From Seiridium cupressi (taxonomy: Eukaryota > Ascomycota > Sordariomycetes > Amphisphaeriales > Sporocadaceae): a stretch of 64,000 nt of DNA. Below are positions 22,754-32,757 of the stretch, piece after piece. Each line of letters begins with the position of its first letter. Position 1 is the stretch's first letter. The stretch lies in assembly GCA_036674765.1 (NCBI GenBank), contig JARVKI010000030.1, positions 1 through 64,000 of the forward strand, written 5' to 3'. The translations under genes and the position numbers were made by a program. The notes under the pieces are model-generated. The model searched no databases. It was given only the letters and a program-made list of their open reading frames with translations, and had not been told where the DNA came from.

Positions 22754-24105
22754 ATGGCCGAATCCAAGACAGACACGGGCGCAACAATACGAGAAACCCC
22801 CAGGATCATACCTGACGGTGGTGCTCAGGCTTGGCTTCAAGTGCTGGCTGCTTTTTGCATTTATTTCAACACGTGGGGTAAGTTTCTCTTGGACCCAAAC
22901 TGAATAGCAAAAGCTTACTGCTGAATAGGATTGTTGTCCGGTTATGGTAGCTTCCAAACGTATTACGAGACAGCATTGCTCCAGTCCAGGACTCATTTCG
23001 AAGTGTCGACCATCGGCTCTCTCCAGAGCTTCCTTTTGGTATTCCTGGGGTTCCTGGCTGGGCCAATCTATGATGCAGGTTACGCGAGGCCTCTGCTGCT
23101 CTCCGGGTCGCTCTTGGTCGTCCTTGGCACTATCGCCCAGAGCTTCTGCAGTGAACTGTGGCAGCTGCTTCTTGCCCAAGGAGTGTGCATAGGTGTTGGA
23201 TGTGGCTGCCTCGCTGTCCTGAGCGTCGCCATTCCGTCTCTTTGGTTCACCACTAGACTGCCTCTAGCAAATGCCATTGCAGCGACTGGAAGTGGGTTTG
23301 GAGGGTATGCTTCTTTCCACAACTTGGCTGCGCATCGTGACTGACCTATGACTACAGAGTCGTTTTTCCAATTCTGATTCGCAATCTACTCCCAACCGTT
23401 GGTTTCGGCTGGACCGTCCGAGCGATTGCTCTAATCATACTTGTCTTGCTGACTTTAGCAAACTGTGTGATCCGCATTCCTCGGTCTGTCAACCGCCGCA
23501 GACGCTTCATCGATCGGAACGCCCTGACAGACTGGCCGTTTGTGCTGTTTGTGTTTGGCTGCTTCACTGTCTTCCTCGGACTGTACACGCCATTCTTCTA
23601 TGTGCAAAGCTACACAATCAAGAACGCCATAACCTCGTCAGATGTGGCCTTTTATATCGTCACGGCCATGAACCTGGCTTCCATCCCCGGTCGCATTTTT
23701 CCCGGTTTATTAGCCCAGCGCCTAGGGCCAATGAACATGATCATAACCACCACCGTCGCTCTAGCAGCCTGCGGCCTCGGCCTCCTCGGTGCTTGGGGAG
23801 TTGTGAGCGTATACGCTGTTGCCATTCTCTATGGATTTTTCACTGGATCCTTCTTCGCCCTGCAACCGACCATATTCGTGCGGCTTACACAGGACATGAA
23901 GGTTATGGGCACACGGTTCGGGATGGCGTTCACGGTCATGTCGATCGCGCTCCTGTTCGGCTCGCCAATCAGTGGTGCTCTGCAGGACGCATATGGGTAT
24001 GGCGCCTCATGGGCCTGGGTTGGAGCCACTTTACTGGCAGGCGGTGCAGTCATCGTGGTGGCCAAGGTATTGCATGCCGGTCCAAGTCTCGCGAGGAAAG
24101 CTTGA
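22754..24105 (+). CDS. MFS transporter, monocarboxylate-porter type
   Basis: Three exons (22754-22877, 22929-23304, 23358-24105) give 415 aa. The N-terminus contains PDGGAQAWLQVLAAFCIYFN and then TWGLLSGYGSFQTYYE, the helix 1 signature of fungal monocarboxylate porter-like (SLC16/MCH) transporters. About twelve hydrophobic helices follow, split by a basic loop (RIPRSVNRRRRF). It is transcribed in the same direction as the FAD monooxygenase and ends the presumed isocyanide locus. MCT-type transporters are common in fungal metabolite clusters as exporters or precursor carriers. Which role applies here cannot be read from sequence. Confidence 0.9.
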
Positions 24106-24541
24106 CATCAGCAGTCTCTCGTAGGTCCGCTCATGACCTGCTATGCTTTTCCCAGTCGGTAGTCTAGCCGTAAGCTTATTTTTAGCGAGATTGCTTTCGT
24201 TTCCCCGCCACTGAAAAGTGCGTTAAAGGACGCCCACGTGCGCCATGAGTCTAGATTCAGATCTTGACGGGGCGCTAGGCCAAATGAAGGCGCGGCACAA
24301 TGCCACTAAACTGCGGTAATGCCCTCCCTACGTCACTATGCGCGGACCAAAACGTCCACATCATGATCCCGCCATGTACTGCAACGAAGGTAATTTACCA
24401 TGTCGCCATGTCCGCTGCTGTTGTGTCTTGCGCTACTCTTCCTCCTCCAATATTTCTACTTAACACTGCAATGACCTGAGTGCCGGCCAAGAACATCCAC
24501 GCATCTTATAACGGGTATCCGCCCGCACCACCTCTCTCACC
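24106..24541. other. Intergenic, promoter of the downstream gene
   Basis: 436 bases with no coding signal. GC content rises toward the start codon of the next gene, which sits in the context CACCATGG. Confidence 0.4.
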
Positions 24542-26826
24542 ATGGCGCCGAACCCGATTATGATACCCCGAAAGCCAGTGCCCAAGTCGGCGCCGCCAAA
24601 CCAAAGCGACTCGAGACGCACTAGTCCCGGGCACGCAAAAACGATGGTTGCAGCCTCTGTATTGGTCCTACTTGTCGCGGCGGTACACTGGGCGCGTCGT
24701 TGGCTGCTATCCGGCGCCGCCATAGAGACTCTTTTGATTCTTTACGCCAACGGGGAGAACGATAGAATACTTCCTTCAGTGCCATTATGGTCCCTGCTGT
24801 CCACGCTCAATTTGATATACGCTGTCTCTTCTACGTCATGGCTACTGTACTCGTTGTTCACCGCCGCCTGCTATCCCGTCATACTGCTCACGAGCTTGGC
24901 CCAGTTTCCAGCCGTTGGCCATGTCTTTCGCAGGTTCTTAAGAAAGACTCTGGGTAAGGACCCACATTTCATCAGAGATCAGCTTGCGCTGTTCAATCTG
25001 CCTGCCCTGGAGATCGATACCGAAGTGAATGGGCTCTTTGTAATTCGAGGCGTGACCATAAGTTTATCTAGCCTCACAATCGTGGCCCATGGCATAGAAG
25101 TTGGTGAGTCAGCAGAACTAGCGACTGGCAATGTGGCTCAAGGGCTGACCGATAATCAGGAATCAAAATCACCAACGACATCGAGCTGGCTATATGCGTG
25201 GACGATGTTACGGTGCAACTGTTCCGTCGCATCGAGATTGGCGACGTCTTTGCAAACATCAAGGGCGGCAAGTTTGAGATGACCCTGGGAGAAGTTGATG
25301 ATGATCCAATGGACGACAGTCTCAGCGTAGACAGTGTCTTCCTCGGTGACACTCCACTGCTTAGAGCTGCGACGGCTGGCTCGGGTGGCTTCAAGGACAG
25401 GCCGAAACTCAGGGAGTCTCTCACTGGCGGTAGTTTTATGAAAGACACAACCGCGCAGGACGGGTACCAGGGCGTCACAAGCTTGTCTCCTGCAGACAAG
25501 CTTGCTGATGAAGAGTACCGCCAGCGCTTGACCGAGATACGAACCACCAGTGCCATCTATCAATCTCGCCAACTGGCTCGCAAAAGGGCGCTGGAAGATG
25601 AAGAATTCAATTTGACAAATGACAAGGAGATGCGAGCTGCCATCTCGGCGGAACTGCATAGCTTGCCATCGATCGCGCACCCGCCCTCCCGATCTGTTCG
25701 GGTAACCACGCTTCAGACGATGTCGCCACCATATATGCGCCGCTTCATGCATCGACTCCCATTTTTGCTGAGACTTCTACTTGCCCCGCTCAGTTATTTC
25801 CACCCCATCAGCTTCTCGTCTATCAACGCGGCGGGGTCTGGTCAGTGGGTCTCGGAGCTTTTGAAACAAGAAGTATTCAAACAGTATATCGAGACGAGTG
25901 CCGAGCTTCGCAGGCTGCATCGAAGAGTGTCGACCTGGTTGGCAGATGCCAACTTCTGCATGCAGCTCACAGGCATCGATGCTCTGGGATCGGTGCCACT
26001 GAGCACGTCTTATGATATTGTGGCATATCTGAAGTTCAACGACGTTATGGCCTATCGAACAACACAGCAATCCGGTGCTATCACGCAAGTGGTGCGTCTT
26101 GGTGGCGCAGACGCTACCTTCACAATTCCTTCATATCTGCTGCCCCATCACGAACATATTATACCCCCAAAACCAAGTCCTACCGAAAAAGAGGAGCTGA
26201 AGATTGAGGTCGCCGAGGCAGATGGGATCCCTCAAGCCGTTCAAGCGGAAGAAGATCTCAAGAAGGCCCAGAAGGACGAATCTTCCATCGGCATGAGTGT
26301 GCACGCCAGCCTACCAGCCACTTTCGACCAGACATTGCTGAACTTCATCGCTGCGTTAGTCAAAGCAACTAAGATAATAGAAATTGAGAAGGAGATTGCG
26401 GATGTTGAGCAGAGAAGTGCAAGAAGCTCCGTCTCCACCTCAGCCGACATTGATAGCGTTCCAAACTCGCCCACCTCTGATGGAGAGAGCTCTACCTCGG
26501 AAGCATCAGCAAAAGCTAAGCTAGGCATGAAGGACGTCGCCGGCTTCAAGATGATGGCTAGGAACATCAGACAGAACCTGAAGGATGGTTCCTACAATAC
26601 TACAATCAAGGAGTTTGCTAAGGAAATACATCAGAACACGAAGGATGGTATGAAGAAGGCTGTTGTGGGCGGCCTCGTCAACGATCGGTGGATTGCAAGG
26701 ATAGTGGGCAAGACTGCGGCGACCTTGCAGAAGGCCCAAGGGGATTTGGGTTATAGCGGCGGGATCCCAATTCCCTTGGCGCCGTATAGAGGCACCGAAG
26801 ACATGCCCTCAAAGTTGTTACCATGA
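24542..26826 (+). CDS. Conserved fungal membrane protein of unknown function
   Basis: Two exons (24542-25103 and 25160-26826) give 742 aa. After a basic Pro/Ser-rich N-terminus there is a hydrophobic segment at about 34-52 and a longer hydrophobic region at about 84-125. The following part carries LPALEIDTEVNG, ISLSSLTIVAHGIEVGIKI and FANIKGGKFEMTLGE, alternating hydrophobic/polar stretches that look like beta-strands. The second half is acidic, with Ser/Thr-rich linkers and a probable coiled coil (about 590-620, IEIEKEIADVEQR). The N-terminal anchor plus beta-rich segment is reminiscent of bridge-like lipid-transfer proteins, but this is only an impression. It is probably a core gene unrelated to the isocyanide locus. 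Confidence 0.85.
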
Positions 26827-27515
26827 TGCGAGACGATATGATACCTGATACCCCGACACTATTAGTAATATAATGAACGACCTCATCATGTCTCACTGGT
26901 TCAAAATTAACGTATACGGTATTTCGTGTTTTAGCTCGTACCGCTTACGCCGTATAGCCGGTCCCGCAAAGCGTGGCCGTTGCGTAGCAAAAGTATCAAA
27001 TTGCGTGGTCAACCGCCCCGGTTGGTCGTCGGACCACGAACCCGAAACACAACTGAATATTCGGAGAAATATCTTGAAAGTTCTTTCAATAAATCATTTC
27101 TATATATGTGGACTCCATCTAATTTATGCACATGTAATCGTTAGCCAAGTTCAAATCGGCCACAAGTTTCCCTCACACAGCACCACCACGAAGGGCATGT
27201 TCCACGATGCTTTGGGCAGTTCCGGACCCTCGCAGCCTCCTGCCGACGGTCCACTGATATTAGCATGGTAGCCCTTCTCCTTGTAAAGACGCCTGCTTAT
27301 GTATGCAAGTACGTGATCGCAGCAGGTCTGGCGTCATCATCCCGCCTTATCTTAGTGCTGCTTTCGGGTGCTCGCACATACGCGGGAGCTGGGAGTCAGA
27401 GCGAAACATATATGAGCCGGTGCCGCCGTCGCATTCCGTAGTTTGGTCTTCAACAATAATCCCAGACCTGTAAAGATTCGTAGCGGGACATAATACTGGA
27501 CTAGATAGACTTGCC
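26827..27515. other. Intergenic, no supported gene
   Basis: About 690 bases. The plus frame 26873-27271 has no recognisable motif. The 3' end includes the promoter of the next gene. Confidence 0.45.
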
Positions 27516-29092
27516 ATGGCTCCAGCTCACCGCCGCGTGGCAGTCATCGGCGCCGGCCCAGCTGGCGCAATTGCTACGGATGCGTTGGTAAAAGAACAAG
27601 CCTTTGAGACGGTTCGCATCTTCGACCGGCGTGCTGGCATAGGAGGTACCTGGATACATACACCTCATCTGCCTGCCTCGATCCCGTCTCTCAAGGAGGT
27701 CCTCGCCGGCACAGCGGACAAGCCCATTGCTCTGCCGCCGCTGCTCCCCGCGGTGACACCAGTGTCTGAAGAGGCGAACAGCCATCAGCTCCGGTTCTCC
27801 GATACCGCTATCCATGAGAACCTGCACAGTAATATCACGCCGCAGATCATGTCGTATTCCTCATATCCCTTTCCAAACACGCTGTCGTCGCGCAGCTTAG
27901 CTGAGTACGGACCCGGAGCACCGTTTCGTCACCACGCGACCATCAGTGACTGGGTCGAAGGAATCTTCAAGTCCAACGGGTACGAGAAACTTGTGGAGCT
28001 GACACAACCGTTGAGCGTGCGGTGAAGGAGGGAAGCGAGTGGGTTCTGACCCTAAGGAAGGAAAGCAATGGTCGGAATTACTGGTGGCGCGAGAAATTTG
28101 ACGCGCTGGTCGTGGCGACGGGGATTATAATATCCCCTGGTTCCCGGAAGTCGAGGGGCTAGCAGAGTGGGATCAGAAGTTGCCGGGAAGTGTGGTACAC
28201 AGCAAGCACTTCCGAGGGCCAAAGCAGTATGCGGGGAAGGTGAGCTCTCTGATCTTGTATAGCTGAAACTCACGAGGGAGCACATGTTGACGACGATTGT
28301 AGAGAGTTGTGGTCGTGGGTGCATCCGTCTCATCACATGAGATCATCCACGAGATCCTGGAAGCGGCTGAGAGCCCGGTCTACTCTGCCATCAGAGGCGA
28401 ACCCATCCCAGCATTTGGCTGGGAGCCCTTTGATCACCCCAAGATTGTGGTGAAGAAAGAGGTTACCCGCCTAGATGCCAAGACGGGAACAGTCCATTTC
28501 GCAGATGGAAGGCATCTGGAGAATGTAGACCATGTTATCTTTGGCACTGGGTATACCTTCAGCTACCCCTTCCTACCTCACATACAGGAGCGTTTGAAGA
28601 ACGCTTACCGGCGCCTACCAGGCGTCTGGCAGCACACATGGGACATCGAGGACCCGTCGTTGACTTTCGTCGGAATGGTAAGTCAGTTCGCATGTATGTT
28701 GCCCTTAATGGTTGTCCTGATCGAGTCTCCAGCTTGGCGGCGGCTTCACCTTCCGAGTCGACGAATACCAAGCTGTGGCCGTAGCCCGACATCTCGCTGG
28801 GCGAGCGGCAGTTCTCCCGCCCATCACCGAACAACTAGAATGGGAGCGTGCCCGCGCAGCCGAGAAGAAAGGCGGCAAAGACTACTACTCGATCGCGCCA
28901 AACTACTCGGACTTCTTTGAGCTGCTGCGCAGTATCGCCGGAGAGCCGGCGGAAGGAACCACAGGACGAAAGCTGGAGCCGTTCAGGGAAGACTGGACGG
29001 AGCTATGGCAGGGAATGGTGAGCCATAAGATTGAGGGTTGGCGAAGGAAGAGGAGGCGGGCTCAGGAGGAACTCGATGCTGGACGGGTGTGA
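27516..29092 (+). pseudogene. Flavin-containing monooxygenase (FMO), frameshifted
   Basis: Apart from two single-base losses, this is a full class B flavin monooxygenase. The N-terminal FAD motif is VIGAGPAGAIATDAL with RAGIGGTW; the second Rossmann motif is VVVVGASVSSHEI after an intron at 28240-28302; IFGTGY is the conserved C-terminal motif; a second intron is at 28678-28732. The first frame ends at TGA 28025, but the sequence continues in the next frame as ERAVKEGSEWVLTLRK, so a base is missing near 28001-28010. A second base is missing near 28122, where VVATG must continue as YNIPWFPEVEGLAEW in another frame. Both changes look like 1-nt deletions, so either a recent pseudogene or sequencing error. 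Such enzymes oxygenate N or S atoms or perform Baeyer-Villiger reactions. Confidence 0.8.
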
Positions 29093-30087
29093 GCGAAGCT
29101 CTGAAGGACGGCTGGCAACCATAGACTAAACCTAAGTAATTAACTTTTTGAGCTTAAAATACATCAAGTCACTAGAAAGCGTTGAAGATCTGATGACGAT
29201 AGGAAAGCCTCAAGGAAGACTGGTACTCCTCATTTGTTGGAATTGCCAGTGTCCATCTCGGAGTGGCCGTTGCGACTCATATGAGAAGCAGGATACTTCT
29301 GCCATAAGATACCTGGGCACGACACAGTTGCAACCAAGTATCGTTTTTGTAAAGTAGACCGCTGATACATTTATTGAATATCTTGATTTCTAGCCTCTAT
29401 CCGTAGGCTTACTTTTGATTGGTCGCTGACGAATAGGTGACTGCCATTCATCATCTAATCTCATTTGACACCCTCATATCATTCCACGCTGCTTCGAAGC
29501 GAGCGCCTTTCCCATCCCATCCCCTCATGCTGCAAGAGATGGTGAAGTCGAGGCATTCTGGCCCAGCTCCAAATGCCACTTTCAAAGTGCCTCGTCGAGG
29601 CGACCTAAACTATTTCCCGGCCACCAAAGCCCTGTAACGTCGTGATCATCAATCAATGCCCTGACCAAAAAAAAATAGGGGTAGGGTCTTGTGAAGACCA
29701 TGATCGTTATGGGGTATTATGTGTAGCCTTTTTACGTTTCCGACCCTGAGCCTGACCCTATCTAGAACTTTTCATCTCATTCCCGAACCTCGTTGGGAGG
29801 AGGCTAGGTCGTGTCGTAAACTGACTTAAATGTCAAGGTGATTTATGTTCATGAAATACTCAAGAACACCAATAACACCCAACGCAATGCTGCCGCAAAA
29901 CCAGAACCCGAGCTTCTATAGCCGAGCCTCGATACATGATGCGCAAGAAAACGAAGAATGCCCAAGAGCCGTCGTGCAATGCGATGCATAAAAACTCAAA
30001 TCACTCCTCCGCCCTCGTATCACCATTCGCAAATTCCATAGCTATCATCAAGTCATGAAGTTGTATGAGCGGATCCCCATTAGTATC
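29093..30087. other. Convergent intergenic region
   Basis: About 1 kb between convergent genes. Short frames without motifs, an A8 run near 29668 and AT-rich 3' flanks. No gene supported. Confidence 0.5.
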
Positions 30088-32757
30088 CTAGACCATGGAC
30101 TCTTGGCGGTCAGGCTCATACGTTGGCTCCCTCTCCATCATCGTCTCTGGAGGAACGCCAAATTGTGGGATCCATGTGCGGACTAAACCAGGGACTCCGT
30201 TAGCGCTGGCTTGAACAATTTCCTCTTGCCAATTCAGCACATCCCAGGCGTCAACTATGTCGTAGCGTCTGTGGGCAGAGAGACGCTGACGAATCTCCGC
30301 AGAGCCAGGAACGACACCGGCACGTATGGCTTCTACAGCGCGCAGGCGCCTGGCTTCCCGTTCGGCGACGATGTCTGCCATGGCGTGATATCGATCCTGA
30401 GCTGTGTTCCATGCCCGAGGATTGCTGGTCCCCGAAGTAAGCACATAACGAAGGTCCTCGAAGGGAAGATTGAGGAGGATTCGTGAGAGCTGTGGAGAGC
30501 ATTTAGCTGGCTCACGAGGGGCAGCTCCATTGTCGTCTTCAGGATAAGCGGTAGGAAGGTCGCCGAACTTGATAACAGACACGCGATTGCTCTTGGAATG
30601 CTTCTGTACCGAGGTGCCGCGTGCAATAGCAGGTGCCGACTTGGCAGGTTGTTGATAGGTCGAAGTGGTGGCCGGAATGCGCGCAAAGTTTGGCGGATCA
30701 ATAGCGGCTGTGTCGAGATCAAAGTTGGGCGGGAAGTAATTGATGAGGAAACTCGTAATAGACCCCATGAGCATTCTAGTCTCGCCGCCGTATGCAAAGT
30801 CGATAACGGGGTAGTCGTGTCCATTGTCGCCAACAAAGTGTCGGTGTGTGGCACCCTCAAACACAAAGCCAAGAGCCTCTTCGATATTGTGCCAGTTGAT
30901 CATGCCAGCGGCAATCTGCAGGCCACGTATCAAAACATCGTCCATCTCGAGAAGGTGACCAGCTGCGGCATAGCCAAGACAGAACCTAAATTTGTCAATG
31001 GTGCTGCCAGCAAACTCGGCACCGTTGGCGGTGGGTGGGGGGCTGAAGAGGGGGTGCAGGTATAATCGTTGGACCGCGGTGTACCAGGCATCGGATCTGA
31101 GATAGGGATCAGTAGCGTTGACAGTGATGACATGCGAGCCTGGATCAGCGGCTCTCGCAATCATGATATACTGCTTCAGAGCCGCGCTGCGAGCAAGAAT
31201 GAGCTTGTGAGCGTTGATCTTGACCTGATGGTTATAACCGTCGGGATACTTAAGCTCCAAGGTGCAGTCTGCAAGCTCAGCCGAGTCAAACTGGTTCTGG
31301 AAAAAAATGACACTATCCATGAGCTCCTCTTCTAGACTCGGCCGGCGCGGGAATTGTTGGGGCGCCATGAATGGCTGCATATGAGCGCTACCATGAGGGC
31401 GTCCGTTTCTGTGGTCGTGGTCGAATCCATGACCATTGGGATGGAATGGCACGATATTGTCCGGCCCATTGAAGTCAGCCGATGCATGGGAACCGTGGAA
31501 GCTATGTGGCGTAGGAGGTTCATAATGATTGGCACTAGGCGGATACCCATCCGGGTGTGCTCGATGGACCGGCACTGGAGCAGGGACAGGTCCGTAGGAG
31601 TCCATCGTGGTGACATGGTCCGGTACTGGGCGGTAGGGTGTGATAGGGAACGCAAAGTTGGTGCCATTGCTATCGGTGTGCTCGTGATGAACATGCCGGC
31701 CGTTTGTGGTGATCATCTTATGGTAGTCGCCGTTCATTAAAGGTCGAGGCGGCGGCGGCATGAATGCTCCTGAGGCGGGAGAGGGTGTGTGAGAATCCGG
31801 AGTAGGGACACCGCCGAACATGATACCAGCACCGTTTGGGTGCGGCCGATGCAGAGCATGTAGAGCAGCGGACTCGGGAGCAGGATGCATGAGAGCATCA
31901 TTGCCATGGGCGGCCGGTCGCGCGTTATTCGGGGTAATGAAAGTCGTCGACTCGGTAGTGGTCCTGGGCTGCATAGGCTGGACGGTTGCGGCTTCTGTAA
32001 GCCGGTGGAGTAAGCTTTGTGAAACAGGTGAAGCATGCAGAGTAATTTTCCCAAGGGCGACGAAGCACTTACCATGATGAGGATCAATGAGAGAAGTTGA
32101 GCCGGCAACAGACTCTGCATCCCCAGCAACAGAGGGAGCGGTAGAGACGTGCGCAGAGGTGACGGACGACGCTGTAGCTGTAGTGGGGTCGCGAGCATTA
32201 TCGCCGAAAGTGATTTTGGCGACGCCATTAGTGAGACCGTTGGCACCATGATTTGCAGAGGTCAGATCTTGATGGTCGGTACCATTGGTAAGGGAATGTT
32301 GTCTATCATGATGCTGCTTCTTGGTGCTGGTATTGTTGTTGTTGTGCTCGCCGTTGGTTGTGGCTGTCGACCCGGGCTTCTCCACATGAGTACCGTTGGC
32401 GTTGACCTCATTCTTTTGCTTGCTGCGTTTCTGCTTATGGCGAGGCATGGCTTGGCTGTCGGCAGCGGCCTGGGGGACGATCAGGGCGGCTTCAAGAGAG
32501 GCGACGGGATAACGGCCGGACGAGGCGGCGGCGAGAGTTGGCTGCTTGGATCTGGAGGCATTGCTGCCGCCGCCGCCGCCGCCGCCGCTGCCCTTGATGC
32601 TTGCCTGGCGCTGCATCATCGGCAGAGGTATGGCAGGCACAACAGCAGGACGAGCGGCAGGCGCGGCGGCGGAGGCTGGCTTCTTGTTGCCGCCAGCGCC
32701 GGCCGACTGCTGCTGCTTGTGCTGCTTCGTGGCCTGACCACCCTTTTGGGGCGCCAT
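30088..32757 (-). CDS. Long BTB/POZ-like protein with disordered N-terminus
   Basis: Two exons (32757-32073 and 31994-30088) separated by a 78-nt in-frame intron (GTAAGT...TTACAG) give 863 aa. The start is ATG 32757 (CGCCATG context on the coding strand is AACATGGCGCC); a longer open frame to 32946 begins only at TTG. Residues 1-440 are low complexity: Gln/Ala/Gly-rich, a poly-Gly run from a GCC-type trinucleotide repeat at 32567-32590, then Asn, Thr, His and Pro-rich parts. About 456-548 forms a BTB-like fold (DCTLELKYPDG, INAHKLILARSAAL, then VQRLYLHPLF). The C-terminal 300 residues are helical, with PFEDLRYVL. BTB proteins act as dimerisation or cullin-3 adaptor modules. The target is unknown. 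Confidence 0.85.
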   Translation of the reverse strand: MAPQKGGQATKQHKQQQSAGAGGNKKPASAAAPAARPAVVPAIPLPMMQRQASIKGSGGGGGGGSNASRSKQPTLAAASSGRYPVASLEAALIVPQAAADSQAMPRHKQKRSKQKNEVNANGTHVEKPGSTATTNGEHNNNNTSTKKQHHDRQHSLTNGTDHQDLTSANHGANGLTNGVAKITFGDNARDPTTATASSVTSAHVSTAPSVAGDAESVAGSTSLIDPHHGKCFVALGKITLHASPVSQSLLHRLTEAATVQPMQPRTTTESTTFITPNNARPAAHGNDALMHPAPESAALHALHRPHPNGAGIMFGGVPTPDSHTPSPASGAFMPPPPRPLMNGDYHKMITTNGRHVHHEHTDSNGTNFAFPITPYRPVPDHVTTMDSYGPVPAPVPVHRAHPDGYPPSANHYEPPTPHSFHGSHASADFNGPDNIVPFHPNGHGFDHDHRNGRPHGSAHMQPFMAPQQFPRRPSLEEELMDSVIFFQNQFDSAELADCTLELKYPDGYNHQVKINAHKLILARSAALKQYIMIARAADPGSHVITVNATDPYLRSDAWYTAVQRLYLHPLFSPPPTANGAEFAGSTIDKFRFCLGYAAAGHLLEMDDVLIRGLQIAAGMINWHNIEEALGFVFEGATHRHFVGDNGHDYPVIDFAYGGETRMLMGSITSFLINYFPPNFDLDTAAIDPPNFARIPATTSTYQQPAKSAPAIARGTSVQKHSKSNRVSVIKFGDLPTAYPEDDNGAAPREPAKCSPQLSRILLNLPFEDLRYVLTSGTSNPRAWNTAQDRYHAMADIVAEREARRLRAVEAIRAGVVPGSAEIRQRLSAHRRYDIVDAWDVLNWQEEIVQASANGVPGLVRTWIPQFGVPPETMMEREPTYEPDRQESMV
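32567..32590. repeat. GCC trinucleotide repeat in the BTB gene
   Basis: A (CCG)n run read as a poly-glycine stretch on the minus strand. It is likely length-variable between strains. Confidence 0.8.
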
